A program made the translations under genes and the position numbers. The notes under the pieces are model-generated. The model saw only the letters and a program-made list of their open reading frames with translations, was not told the DNA's origin and made no database searches. From Clostridium cellulovorans 743B (GTDB lineage Bacteria > Bacillota > Clostridia > Clostridiales > Clostridiaceae), in contig NC_014393.1 of the NCBI RefSeq assembly GCF_000145275.1, positions 1,984,001 through 2,048,000 on the forward strand: a stretch of 64,000 nucleotides of DNA, written 5' to 3'. Of the stretch, positions 1 to 8,888 are shown one piece after another. Numbering within the stretch: position 1 is the first letter of the stretch; the number at the start of each line of letters is the position of its first letter.

Positions 1-352
1 AGTAAACGGTAAAAGAGTTGTTTTAATAGATGATTCTATCGTAAGAGGTACAACTGGAAAAAGACTTATTGAAATATTAAGAAGAGCTGGAGCTACAGAA
101 GTTCATTTTAGAGTTGCATCACCGATGGTTGGTTATCCATGTTATTTTGGAATAGATACTCCTTATCGTAAGGATTTAATGGGCTCAGAGGCTAGTACAG
201 AGCAGATGAGAGAAATGATAGGAGCAGATTCCCTTGGATTTTTAACTATTGAAGATTTAGTTAAATCCCTTGGTGGAAGTAATGATTTTTGTTTAGGTTG
301 CTTTAATGGTATTTATCCAATGGCAACACCAGTAGAACAGTTTCAAAAATAA
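1..352 (+). CDS. purF: Amidophosphoribosyltransferase, C-terminal part
   Basis: This is the 3' end of the first enzyme of purine synthesis, which transfers ammonia from glutamine to PRPP. The gene is cut by the left edge, and the first whole codon begins at base 2. The PRPP-binding loop of type I phosphoribosyltransferases is visible as VLIDDSIVRGTT, followed by GYPCYFGIDTP and a C-terminal segment with CLGCFNG, all typical of PurF. The stop is TAA at 350-352. purM begins 25 bases later on the same strand, so the gene belongs to the purine operon. The N-terminal glutaminase domain lies outside the window. Confidence 0.95.
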   Translation, partial: VNGKRVVLIDDSIVRGTTGKRLIEILRRAGATEVHFRVASPMVGYPCYFGIDTPYRKDLMGSEASTEQMREMIGADSLGFLTIEDLVKSLGGSNDFCLGCFNGIYPMATPVEQFQK

Positions 353-377
353 AGACGCTAAGTGAGGTATAGAGGTT

Positions 378-1370
378 ATGAGTTTATATAAAGAAAGTGG
401 AGTTGACATTGAAGAAGGCTACAGAAGTGTTTCAATGATAAAGGAACATGCTAAAAGGACTCAAATTCCAGGAGTTTTAAATTCTATCGGATCTTTTGCA
501 GGAATGTTTGAGCTTGGACAATATAAGAATCCAGTAATTGTTTCTGGAACTGATGGAGTTGGAACAAAGCTTGAAATAGCAATAAGAATGAAAAAGTATG
601 ATACTGTTGGTATTGATTGCGTAGCTATGTGTGTTAACGATATACTATGCCATGGTGCAAAACCAATATTCTTCCTTGATTACATTGGTTGCGGAAAATT
701 AGAAGCAGAAGTAGCAGCAGACCTTGTAAAAGGAGTTTCAGAAGGTTGTCTTCAAAGTAACTGCGCTCTTCTTGGCGGAGAAACTGCAGAAATGCCTGGA
801 TTCTATAAACACGGAGATTATGATATAGCAGGTTTTGCTGTTGGTGTTGTAGAAAAAGATGAAATCATAGATGGAAGCGATATCGAAAACGGAGATATTT
901 TAATTGGTATAGAATCATCAGGAGTACATTCAAATGGTTATTCACTTGTAAGAAAATTAATTCCTGATATAAATATAGATTTTAATGGAGCACCAATAGG
1001 TGAAACTTTACTTACACCTACTAGAATTTATGTTAAACCAGTATTAGATATACTGCAAAAAGTAAAAGTAAGAGGTATGGCTCACATAACTGGTGGTGGA
1101 TTCATAGAAAACATTCCAAGAATGTTCAAGAAAAACCAAAGAGCTGTTATTAACAAAGCTAGTTATAAAGTTCCAGCAATATTCAAATATCTTATGGAAT
1201 GCGGCGTAAAGGAAGAAGAAATGTACAATACTTATAACATGGGTATAGGTTACATTATGTGCGTAGCTAAGGAAGATGCAGCTAAGGTTATGTCATTATT
1301 AAAGGAATATGATTTAAATAGCTATGAGATCGGTTATGTTGAAGAAGGAGAAGGTGTATGTTTAAAATAG
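378..1370 (+). CDS. purM: Phosphoribosylformylglycinamidine cyclo-ligase (AIR synthetase)
   Basis: PurM closes FGAM to aminoimidazole ribotide using ATP, the fifth step of purine synthesis in the cytosol. The 330-residue length is typical of the family. The N-terminal YKESGVDIEEGYRSV segment, the GTDGVGTKL nucleotide-binding loop near residue 58, the CHGAKPIFFLDY segment and the HITGGGFIENIPR segment are family signatures. The ATG at 378 follows an AGAGG-like site. The gene lies 25 bases after purF and its end overlaps purN by 13 bases, which suggests translational coupling. Confidence 0.97.
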   Translation: MSLYKESGVDIEEGYRSVSMIKEHAKRTQIPGVLNSIGSFAGMFELGQYKNPVIVSGTDGVGTKLEIAIRMKKYDTVGIDCVAMCVNDILCHGAKPIFFLDYIGCGKLEAEVAADLVKGVSEGCLQSNCALLGGETAEMPGFYKHGDYDIAGFAVGVVEKDEIIDGSDIENGDILIGIESSGVHSNGYSLVRKLIPDINIDFNGAPIGETLLTPTRIYVKPVLDILQKVKVRGMAHITGGGFIENIPRMFKKNQRAVINKASYKVPAIFKYLMECGVKEEEMYNTYNMGIGYIMCVAKEDAAKVMSLLKEYDLNSYEIGYVEEGEGVCLK

Positions 1371-1969
1371 CAGTATTAGCCTCCGGGGGCGGTACGAACC
1401 TTCAAGCCATAATAGATGCAGTAAACAATAAAGAAATTAATGCTGAAATCAGTTATATAATAACAGATAATGAAAAGGCTTATGCTTTAGAAAGAGGAAG
1501 GCTTAATAATATACCTGTGATGTCATTTGATAGAAAGCAATATAAAGAGGGGTTATCAGATAAGATTTTAGAAGTCTTAAAAGGAAAAGCCGATATCATT
1601 GTATTAGCTGGTTACTTATCTATACTTCAAGGCGATATTATAAAAGAATTCAAAAATAGAATAATTAATATACACCCTTCCTTGATTCCTTCATTCTGTG
1701 GTATGGGTGCTTATGGAATCAAGGTCCATGAAATGGCTATTGAATATGGTGTAAAGGTATCAGGTTGCACTGTCCATTTTGTAGATGAAGGTACTGATAC
1801 AGGTGCTATCATTCTGCAAAAGGTAGTAGAAGTAATGGAAGGCGACGACGCTAAAAAGCTTCAAGAGAGAATCCTTGTAAAAGAGCATGAAGCTATAGTG
1901 GAAGCTGTTAAGCTTTTTTCAGAAGAAAGAGTTCAAATTGATGGCCGAAAGGTGTCTATAAAAGGATAA
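1358..1969 (+). CDS. purN: Phosphoribosylglycinamide formyltransferase
   Basis: PurN transfers a formyl group from 10-formyltetrahydrofolate to GAR, the third step of purine synthesis. It has 203 residues, the usual size. It shows the N-terminal LASGGGTNLQAI phosphate loop, the NIHPSLIPSF motif with catalytic Asn and His, and GCTVHFVDEGTDTG with the catalytic Asp. The start codon lies inside the end of purM, and an AGAAGGAGAAGG ribosome site sits within purM just before it. purH follows after 23 bases. Confidence 0.96.
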   Translation: MFKIAVLASGGGTNLQAIIDAVNNKEINAEISYIITDNEKAYALERGRLNNIPVMSFDRKQYKEGLSDKILEVLKGKADIIVLAGYLSILQGDIIKEFKNRIINIHPSLIPSFCGMGAYGIKVHEMAIEYGVKVSGCTVHFVDEGTDTGAIILQKVVEVMEGDDAKKLQERILVKEHEAIVEAVKLFSEERVQIDGRKVSIKG

Positions 1970-1992
1970 TAAAAAAGAAAGTAGTGTGAAAT

Positions 1993-3498
1993 ATGATTAA
2001 AAGAGCTTTGATAAGTGTTTTTTATAAAGATGGTCTATTAGAAATGGCTAAATTCCTTGAAAGTAAAGGAGTAGAAATAGTTTCAACTGGTGGAACCTTT
2101 AAGTTCCTAAAGGACAATGGCATCAAAGTTATAGATGTAACAGAAGTAACTGGCTTTGAAGAAATGCTAGATGGCAGAGTTAAGACTTTAAATCCATATA
2201 TTCACGGTGGAATTCTTGCGATAAGAGATAATGAAGAACATATGACAAAGATAGAGGAAAAAGGAATAACTCCAATCGATATGGTTATTGTAAATCTTTA
2301 TCCGTTCTTTGAAAAAGTTACTGCAGATATAACCTTTGAAGAAAAGGTTGAATTTATAGATATCGGTGGACCAACAATGTTAAGATCTGCAGCTAAGAAT
2401 TTCCAAGACGTTATAGTAATTTCAGATACAAAGGATTACGCAGAAGTAATGTCTCAAATCGAAGAAAAAGGCGATGTGGATTACGAATTTAAGAAGAGAT
2501 TAGCAGGTAAGGTGTTCAATTTAACTAGTGCTTATGATGCTGCTATCAGCAACTTTATGCTAGGAGATGGAAACGAAGAGTATCTATCAGTTTCTTATAA
2601 GAAGCTTATGGATTTAAGATACGGAGAAAATTCTCATCAAAGCGCTGCTTATTATGTTTCAACTACTGAAAAAGGTGCTATGAAAAACTTTACTCAGCTT
2701 AATGGTAAAGAACTTTCTTACAATAACATAAAAGATATGGATATTGCTTGGAAGGTAGTATGTGAGTTCGATGAAATAGCTGCTTGCGGAGTTAAGCATA
2801 ATACTCCATGTGGAGTAGCTATAGGGGAAACTGTATATGAAAGCTACATGAAAGCTTATGAATGTGACCCAACATCAATTTTCGGTGGAATAGTAGCTAT
2901 AAACAGACCTGTAGATAAAGCAACTGCAGAAGAACTTGTAAAGATATTCTTAGAAATCGTAATTGCACCAGATTTTGACGAAGATGCTTTAGAAATATTA
3001 AAGACTAAGAAGAATTTAAGAGTTATTAAATGTGATGAAAAACCTCAATTAAGCAAAGAATTAGTTAAGGTTGATGGTGGAATACTTGTTCAATCAGCTG
3101 ATGATAAATTAATTGAAGAAACTAAGGTAGTTACAAAGAAAGCTCCAACAGATAAAGAAATGAAGGATTTAATCTTTGGTATGAAGGTAGTTAAGTACGT
3201 TAAATCAAATGCTATCGTTATTGCTAAAGATCAAGTTACCCTTGGAATTGGTGGAGGTCAAGTAAATAGAATCTGGCCTACACAAGAATCTCTTAAGAGA
3301 TCAAACAATCCAGAAGGAGCAATTTTAGCTTCAGACGCTTTCTTCCCATTTGGTGACATCGTTGAAGAAGCTGCAAAATACGGAATATCTTCAATAATAC
3401 AACCAGGTGGATCTGTTAGAGACAGCGAATCAATAGAGAATTGTGATAAAAACGACATATCAATGGTATTCACAGGATTAAGACATTTCAAACACTAA
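1993..3498 (+). CDS. purH: Bifunctional AICAR formyltransferase / IMP cyclohydrolase
   Basis: PurH carries out the last two steps of IMP synthesis. The 501 residues match the usual length of about 510. The N-terminal cyclohydrolase (MGS-like) domain covers roughly residues 1-190, including STGGTFKFL and [19 protein letters not shown]. The transformylase domain follows, with [26 protein letters not shown] and the C-terminal [20 protein letters not shown] hairpin with a short T run lies immediately downstream at 3508-3545, so purH may be the end of one transcription unit, with purD partly separate. Confidence 0.97.
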   Translation: MIKRALISVFYKDGLLEMAKFLESKGVEIVSTGGTFKFLKDNGIKVIDVTEVTGFEEMLDGRVKTLNPYIHGGILAIRDNEEHMTKIEEKGITPIDMVIVNLYPFFEKVTADITFEEKVEFIDIGGPTMLRSAAKNFQDVIVISDTKDYAEVMSQIEEKGDVDYEFKKRLAGKVFNLTSAYDAAISNFMLGDGNEEYLSVSYKKLMDLRYGENSHQSAAYYVSTTEKGAMKNFTQLNGKELSYNNIKDMDIAWKVVCEFDEIAACGVKHNTPCGVAIGETVYESYMKAYECDPTSIFGGIVAINRPVDKATAEELVKIFLEIVIAPDFDEDALEILKTKKNLRVIKCDEKPQLSKELVKVDGGILVQSADDKLIEETKVVTKKAPTDKEMKDLIFGMKVVKYVKSNAIVIAKDQVTLGIGGGQVNRIWPTQESLKRSNNPEGAILASDAFFPFGDIVEEAAKYGISSIIQPGGSVRDSESIENCDKNDISMVFTGLRHFKH

Positions 3499-3507
3499 TT
3501 AACACTG

Positions 3508-3545
3508 AAAAGGTGCTGTTTACATTATCAATGGCAGCACCTTTT
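3508..3545 (+). terminator. Terminator-like hairpin between purH and purD
   Basis: The arm AAAAGGTGCTG (3508-3518) pairs perfectly with CAGCACCTTTT (3535-3545), and the right arm supplies a short T run. It lies 10 bases after the purH stop and ahead of purD on the same strand. It probably lowers, rather than fully stops, transcription into purD. It could also serve as an mRNA processing or stability element. Confidence 0.65.
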
Positions 3546-3682
3546 CTATGATGAACAGAATATAAATTTTCAGTACATTATATAAAAATATTATGCATGA
3601 AAAAAGTTTAGGTGATTTAGTATCTATTAAGAAGCTTTTATGGAATATATTTATGGGAGAAGCTTATAAGGAGGAAAATACT

Positions 3683-4936
3683 ATGGATTTAATGATAATT
3701 GGTAACGGTGGAAGAGAACATGCTTTAGCTTGGAAGCTTGCACAAAGCGATAAGGTAAATAAAATATACTGTGCCCCAGGAAATGGTGGTACTGCAATAG
3801 AAAATAAATGTGTCAATGTTGATTTAAATACAATAGAAGAAATGAAGGACTTTGCATTAGAAAATAAAGTTGACTTAACGATCGTTGGACCAGAAGTTTA
3901 CTTAGTTCAAGGCGTAGTAGATTTATTTAAGAAAAATAACTTAAAGATTTTTGGACCAGCACAAGCTGGAGCTGAGCTTGAAGGAAGTAAATCTTTTGCT
4001 AAAGACTTTATGAAAAAATATAATGTAAAAACTGCTGATTATCAAGTTTTTAATAACTTAGAAGACAGTATAGAACATTTAAAGAAATGCGATTTCCCAA
4101 TCGTTATAAAAGCAGATGGCTTAGCAGCGGGTAAAGGTGTTTACATATCTCCAACCTATGAAGAAGCAGAAAAAGCTTTAAGAGAATGTATGGAAGAGGA
4201 TGTATTCAAAGGCGCAGGAAAAACTGTAGTAATTGAAGAGTTCTTAGAAGGTGTAGAAGCATCTATATTAACAATAACTGATGGAAAAACAATAGTACCA
4301 TTCTTATCTTCTAAAGACCATAAGAAGATATACGAAGGTGAAACAGGTCCTAACACAGGTGGTATGGGAGTTATAGCTCCAAATCCTTATTATACAGATG
4401 AAGTTAAAAAAGAATTTGAAGAAAGAATAATGGCTCCAACCCTAGAAGGAATTCAAAAAGAAGGTTTTGACTTTAAAGGTATCATTTTCTTTGGAATAAT
4501 GGTAAATAAAAAGGGCGTTTATCTTTTAGAATATAATTGCAGAATGGGTGACCCTGAAACTCAATGTATACTTCCTCTTTTAAAGACTGATTTACTTGAA
4601 ATAATCGAGCTTGCTTTAGAAGAAAAATTAGAAGGTGCTGATATTCAGTGGGAAGACAAACATAGCTGCTGTGTTACTCTTGCTTCCTTGGGTTATCCAG
4701 GAACTTTTGAAAAAGGTTTTGAAATCACAGGTTATGATAAGGTAAATGGTAAGTACTTTGGAGCTGCAGTTACTTTAAAGGATGGCAAAGTATATACAAA
4801 TGGCGGAAGAGTTTTAAATGTTGTTAATGTAGGAGAAAACTTAGAAGCTGCTAGAGCTGCCACTTATGAAGATGTAAATAAAGTAGATTTCAAAAATAAG
4901 TACTATAGAAAAGATATAGGAAACGTTCAAAACTAA
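3683..4936 (+). CDS. purD: Phosphoribosylamine-glycine ligase (GAR synthetase)
   Basis: PurD joins phosphoribosylamine to glycine using ATP, the second step of purine synthesis. It is an ATP-grasp enzyme of 417 residues from the chosen start. The N-terminal LMIIGNGGREHALAWKL loop, KADGLAAGKGV, GPNTGGMG and EYNCRMGDPETQ are the family signatures. The frame is open back to 3593, but the ATG at 3683 is preferred because AAGGAGG lies seven bases before the codon and because the N-terminal beta strand starts there. The gene is separated from purH by 184 bases that include a hairpin, and it is followed by a strong terminator. Confidence 0.96.
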   Translation: MDLMIIGNGGREHALAWKLAQSDKVNKIYCAPGNGGTAIENKCVNVDLNTIEEMKDFALENKVDLTIVGPEVYLVQGVVDLFKKNNLKIFGPAQAGAELEGSKSFAKDFMKKYNVKTADYQVFNNLEDSIEHLKKCDFPIVIKADGLAAGKGVYISPTYEEAEKALRECMEEDVFKGAGKTVVIEEFLEGVEASILTITDGKTIVPFLSSKDHKKIYEGETGPNTGGMGVIAPNPYYTDEVKKEFEERIMAPTLEGIQKEGFDFKGIIFFGIMVNKKGVYLLEYNCRMGDPETQCILPLLKTDLLEIIELALEEKLEGADIQWEDKHSCCVTLASLGYPGTFEKGFEITGYDKVNGKYFGAAVTLKDGKVYTNGGRVLNVVNVGENLEAARAATYEDVNKVDFKNKYYRKDIGNVQN

Positions 4937-4940
4937 AAAA

Positions 4941-4975
4941 ATGCTGTGTAGGGTTTGATCTACACAGCATTTTTA
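4941..4975 (+). terminator. Rho-independent terminator after purD
   Basis: ATGCTGTGTAG (4941-4951) pairs perfectly with CTACACAGCAT (4960-4970) around an 8-base loop. A T run follows and an A run precedes it, so it can work in both directions. It closes the purine operon. Confidence 0.9.
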
Positions 4976-5153
4976 GTTTGCAATGGTAGCTTAATAATTA
5001 ATAATTAATAATACCTTTCATAGTAAATTGATGAAGCAGATATAGATGATATTAAAGGTGTATGAAGTTATTTATATATCCATCCATACAATATATAATT
5101 GTAATAAACTATAAAAAGATACATTCTTATATAATATAGAAGGAGGAAGTTAG

Positions 5154-5519
5154 ATGAGAGAAATTATAAGAAGTGACGTAAGCGAAGAATGGGGACATTC
5201 TGGAATTGTTGAGGCTGGTGATTTTGTTTTTATAAGTTATTGTGTTGGTAACATTGGTCAGCCAATAGAAAATCAAATTAATGGTGCCTTTGACCATTTG
5301 AGTAGACGACTAGAATCAATCGGTTTAACTTTAGAATCAGTGGTAAAAATTGAATGCTTGTTTAGAGATGTGTGGAATATACCTGTGATGGAAAAGGTAA
5401 TTAAAGAGAGATTTAAAGGTAAGTATCCAGCTCGAAAATCAATACAAACAGAGTTTGCTCATCGTGGTGGCGAAGAGGGACTTCAATTTCAACTTGATGC
5501 TATAGCATTTAAAGGTTAG
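5154..5519 (+). CDS. RidA/YjgF/UK114 family protein
   Basis: Members of this family act as trimeric enamine/imine deaminases or related small-molecule enzymes in the cytosol. The 121-residue protein has the family layout: an early GDFVFISYCVGNIGQ strand, a central LESIGLTLESVVKIECLFRD region, and the C-terminal ARKSIQTEF segment, where the Arg matches the catalytic Arg of RidA by position. The ending DAIAFKG is also typical. An AGAAGGAGG site precedes the ATG. The middle GNIGQPIENQI differs from the canonical RidA sequence, so it may belong to a divergent Rid subgroup with another substrate. It stands alone between the purine operon and ndk. Confidence 0.85.
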   Translation: MREIIRSDVSEEWGHSGIVEAGDFVFISYCVGNIGQPIENQINGAFDHLSRRLESIGLTLESVVKIECLFRDVWNIPVMEKVIKERFKGKYPARKSIQTEFAHRGGEEGLQFQLDAIAFKG

Positions 5520-5995
5520 CTTATAAAGATAAGTATATATATAGAAAGAAGAAAAATTTTTAACTTTCTTAAAACGTGGAATGAGGTAACTCGTTGATGA
5601 GTTACCTTGAATAAAATACGTCATATCATTATTCTTAATGAAAACTAGTTTAAAAAGATAACTGGAATATTATTCTTCAATCCTTCGTATAAATTTTAAG
5701 AGCAAAAAAATTAATTATAACAGCATAGCGTAAAATATTTTCTCCATACAAAATTAATTAAATTAATAAGTTATTTAGGGACTACATACTCGATTATTTT
5801 GTCAAAATATACTGTAAAAATTTTGTGCTTCTAAAATTCAGTTAAATAATTTATAATAGGACTAAGAACGTGTGGGAAAATTTTCATTTCAACTACGCTT
5901 TTGGTCAATAATCATTTGTTTGGTATTTTTTTTTCTTTAGATGTCTATAATGAAAGAAGTATAATATTAATTTCCAAAATAATGGGTAAAGGAGT
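5520..5995. other. Intergenic region between the RidA-family gene and ndk
   Basis: About 475 A/T-rich bases hold no convincing gene. A hairpin with arms AGGTAACTC (5584-5592) and GAGTTACCT (5599-5607) lies after the RidA-family gene and may weakly terminate it, although no T run follows. The TATAAT at 5948-5953 lies about 50 bases before ndk and may be its -10 box, but no good -35 box is visible at the right distance. Confidence 0.5.
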
Positions 5996-6001
5996 ATGTT
6001 T

Positions 6002-6406
6002 ATGGAAAGAACATTGGTGTTAATTAAACCTGACGGAGTAGAGAGAGGATTGATAGGTAGGATAATAACAGTATTCGAAAATAAAGGATTAAGAATTGCA
6101 GATATGAAAATGTGTAAGCCTTCAAAAGCAGAAGCTGAGGAACATTACAAAGAACATAAGGGGAAATTTTTCTTTCAAGAACTAATTGATTATTTAACAG
6201 AGGATAGAATTGTTGCAATGATCTTAGAAGGTGAAAATGCCATTGAACTTATAAGAAAAGTAAATGGTGATAAGGATCCATTGAAAGCTGAGGGTGCTAG
6301 TATAAGAGGAAAATATGCCATAGATAGAACAAGAAACTTAGTTCATGCCTCAGAAAATACCGAAAATGTTGAGCGCGAAATTAGCATTTGGTTTGATTGC
6401 AAATAA
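6002..6406 (+). CDS. ndk: Nucleoside diphosphate kinase
   Basis: Ndk transfers the terminal phosphate between nucleoside triphosphates and diphosphates through a phosphohistidine. The 134 residues from the chosen start are the usual size. It shows TLVLIKPDGVERGLIG, the central HYKEHKGKFFF, and the active-site segment RNLVHASE, with the catalytic His. The canonical NLVHGSD is changed to NLVHASE, a conservative difference. An upstream in-frame ATG exists at 5996, but the GGAG at 5991-5994 leaves a 7-base gap only for the ATG at 6002. It appears to be a single gene. Confidence 0.96.
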   Translation: MERTLVLIKPDGVERGLIGRIITVFENKGLRIADMKMCKPSKAEAEEHYKEHKGKFFFQELIDYLTEDRIVAMILEGENAIELIRKVNGDKDPLKAEGASIRGKYAIDRTRNLVHASENTENVEREISIWFDCK

Positions 6407-6486
6407 TGAAAAAACTAAGAAATGATTTGATTGACTGCGTAAGAGAAATAATATTCGGTTTTGTTTATAGTATAAAACAATAGAAA

Positions 6487-6518
6487 AGGCTGAATTTAGT
6501 TATTTCTAAATTCAGCCT
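6487..6518 (-). terminator. Terminator of the pncB transcript
   Basis: AGGCTGAATTTAG (6487-6499) pairs perfectly with CTAAATTCAGCCT (6506-6518) around a 6-base loop. On the reverse strand the hairpin is followed by TTTTCTA, which fits termination of the pncB and cysteine-rich gene pair just upstream on that strand. Confidence 0.85.
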
Positions 6519-6529
6519 AAAATCTGCAA

Positions 6530-6898
6530 TTAACAAGATTTACAACCACCACAGCCATTTGTAGTTTTAGAGCCACAGGAACCCTTAGATGAGCAATTTG
6601 CACAATCTTTCTTTATATCATCAAATTTATCAATCTTTATTTCAAAATTATCAACATATATTAATGTTATACTTTTTATATCTTTAAAATCATTAGGTGA
6701 AAAAGTGATTTGTAAATCTTTATAGGTGATCACTATATCATCTTCTGATTTAGTATCATTAAGCATTATATCTACTTTAGGTTTACAACAGCTTGAAATT
6801 GATCTAAAGTTAACGTAAGAGTATTCAATATGCTCATTAAGTAAGGTTTGCAACTCTATATATGCTCTATCACTGATTTCAAATCTTGTATCTCTCAT
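6530..6898 (-). CDS. Small cysteine-rich HesB/IscA-like protein
   Basis: This 122-residue protein begins with a region resembling the HesB/IscA iron-sulfur carrier fold (FEISDRAYIELQTLL, then SISSCCKPKVDIMLND). It ends in a dense cysteine tail with NCSSKGSCGSK and GCGGCKSC. The double Cys near residue 38 and the tail could bind a metal or an Fe-S cluster; this is inference from composition. An AAGGAG site precedes the ATG. It starts 10 bases after the pncB stop and ends at a terminator, so it is the second gene of a two-gene unit with pncB. The link between NAD salvage and this protein is unknown, and the family assignment is tentative. Confidence 0.6.
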   Translation of the reverse strand: MRDTRFEISDRAYIELQTLLNEHIEYSYVNFRSISSCCKPKVDIMLNDTKSEDDIVITYKDLQITFSPNDFKDIKSITLIYVDNFEIKIDKFDDIKKDCANCSSKGSCGSKTTNGCGGCKSC

Positions 6899-6908
6899 AA
6901 TATTCTCC

Positions 6909-8396
6909 TTAATTTTCTTTGCTACTGAACTCTTCAGTAAAGCCTCTTAACATATTGTGTTTTAGGTCCCATAATTTTTGAGATAAATCAACATAATAGT
7001 TATGAGGATTCTCAAACCTAAGTACTTCCTTCCAAAGTTTTTCTGTCTCTTTTATCGAGAACTCTCTTATATCTATTACTTCTGGAGATTCATACACTTG
7101 ATTACCTTTATCAAATATCTGAACTAAAAGTTCTTTTGCATAAAAGTTTGTAAGCTTTTTAACTTTCCAAGTATAGATTGGATCAAATATAGTAAGTGGT
7201 TTAGATTCATCAATTACTTCATCGTGAAGAGTTATCAAATCTGCAATAGCCTTATTTGATTTTTTATCAAAAATTCTATATATTTTTTTAAAACCAGGGT
7301 TGGTTATTTTTTCTTCATTTTCACTGATTTTAATTCTTGGTTTTATTTTATTATCGCTTCCTACAGCAACAAGTTTATATACACCACCGAAAACTGGTTC
7401 AGATTTAGCAGTTATCAATCTTTCACCCACTCCGAAACTATCGATTTCAGCTCCTTGTGATAATACATCCATAATTATGTATTCATCAAGAGAGTTTGAA
7501 ACTATGATTTTAACATCGTTATATCCAGCAGAATCAAGCATCTCACGACATCTGTTTGAAAGATAAGTAATATCACCACTATCTATTCTTACACCGCTAG
7601 GACGCTTGCCAAGAGGTTTTAGGACTTCGTCAAAAACCTTGATAGCGTTAGGAATACCAGATTTTAATACATTATATGTATCAATTAAGAATACACAGTT
7701 GTCTGGGTAAGTTTCAGCCCAAGTTTTAAAAGCTGTATACTCATCATCAAAAAGCTGTATCCAAGAATGAGCCATGGTACCAACAGCAGGAATTCCAAAC
7801 ATTTGGTCCGAAATAGTACAAGCTGTTGAGGAACATCCACCAATTATAGCGGCTCTAGCTCCATAAATTGCACCATCGTAGCCTTGTGCTCTCCTTGAAC
7901 CAAATTCCATAACAGGTCTACCTTTAGCAGCTCTACAGATTCTATTAGCCTTTGTTGCTATTAAGGTTTGATGATTAATAGTTAATAGCACCATAGTTTC
8001 TATTAATTGAGCTTGAATTGCAGGACCTTTTACTGTAACTAAGGGTTCATTTGGGAATACTGGATATCCTTCAGGAACGGCCCAAACATCACAAGTAAAT
8101 TGAAAGTTTTTTAGATAATCTAGAAACTCTTCAGCAAAAATATTTTTAGTTCTTAGATACTCTATGTCTTCAACAGTGAATTTTAAGTTGCTAAGATATT
8201 CTATTAGTTGTTGAACTCCTGCCATTATACAATAGCCACCGCCATCAGGAACCCGTCTAAAAAACATATCAAAATATACGATCTCATTGGCATATCCATT
8301 TTTTAAATATCCATTACCCATAGTAAATTCATAAAAATCTACGAGCATAGATAGGTTTCTTTCATTTCTTAAATTAAAGTTTTTAACTAGTTCCAT
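6909..8396 (-). CDS. pncB: Nicotinate phosphoribosyltransferase
   Basis: PncB converts nicotinate and PRPP to nicotinate mononucleotide in NAD salvage. The protein has 495 residues from the ATG at 8396. It shows the N-terminal LVDFYEFTMGNGY, FGSRRAQG, the GTMAHSW segment holding the phosphorylated His, and RIDSGDI near the PRPP site. The frame can be extended to a TTG at 8411, but GAGAGG lies seven bases before the ATG at 8396, so that start is chosen. A NiaX-like niacin transporter component at 57.9 kb could supply its substrate. The small cysteine-rich gene follows 10 bases after. Confidence 0.95.
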   Translation of the reverse strand: MELVKNFNLRNERNLSMLVDFYEFTMGNGYLKNGYANEIVYFDMFFRRVPDGGGYCIMAGVQQLIEYLSNLKFTVEDIEYLRTKNIFAEEFLDYLKNFQFTCDVWAVPEGYPVFPNEPLVTVKGPAIQAQLIETMVLLTINHQTLIATKANRICRAAKGRPVMEFGSRRAQGYDGAIYGARAAIIGGCSSTACTISDQMFGIPAVGTMAHSWIQLFDDEYTAFKTWAETYPDNCVFLIDTYNVLKSGIPNAIKVFDEVLKPLGKRPSGVRIDSGDITYLSNRCREMLDSAGYNDVKIIVSNSLDEYIIMDVLSQGAEIDSFGVGERLITAKSEPVFGGVYKLVAVGSDNKIKPRIKISENEEKITNPGFKKIYRIFDKKSNKAIADLITLHDEVIDESKPLTIFDPIYTWKVKKLTNFYAKELLVQIFDKGNQVYESPEVIDIREFSIKETEKLWKEVLRFENPHNYYVDLSQKLWDLKHNMLRGFTEEFSSKEN

Positions 8397-8888
8397 AATA
8401 ATTCCTCTCAAAAATATAATTATGTATCTTCAAATATTATGTTAACACTTTACAATATAATATAGTTTAACCGTTTTTTTTGATGAATACAATGCAGAAA
8501 AAAAGATAATATGATTTATTTAATTATATAAGTGAATTTTAATTTGCTTAAAAATATCGAGGATATTTTTGAAATATTAATATTGAGTTATAAAAGGGTA
8601 TTTTTAGTATACTAGTTTAAGTTAGGAAGAATATATAATTAAAATAGTATATATCTTAATTATTGGGTTGCAAGAACTATCTATGATAGAAAGGGGAAAG
8701 TTTAAAACTGGAATTAAGATAAAAAACAAAGAGATAATAGGTATACAAGAATGCTGACAATAGATATACTTATATGAAAAAATATATTTAATTTGTATAT
8801 ATTAATACTAAAAATATATAACTTAGAAGATTTTGAATAAAACGGTTTTATGTTTAACATAGAATAAAATTAGCTAGGGATATAAAAA
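8397..8888. other. A/T-rich gap before the pectate lyase pseudogene
   Basis: No gene is visible in these roughly 490 bases. The last 40 bases (including TTTAACATAGAATAAAATTAG) resemble the region just before the intact pectate lyase at 10094 (TTTAACATAAATAAAGTTATTAGG), so the duplication that made the pseudogene also copied its leader. An AAAACGGTTTTA palindrome-like site lies at about 8839-8850. Confidence 0.5.

Noticed and set aside
5940..5956. A third copy of the TGTCTATAATG word near ndk, which might extend the 13-base repeat family
   Set aside because: Only 11 bases match and the word contains a -10 box, so chance or promoter use explains it.
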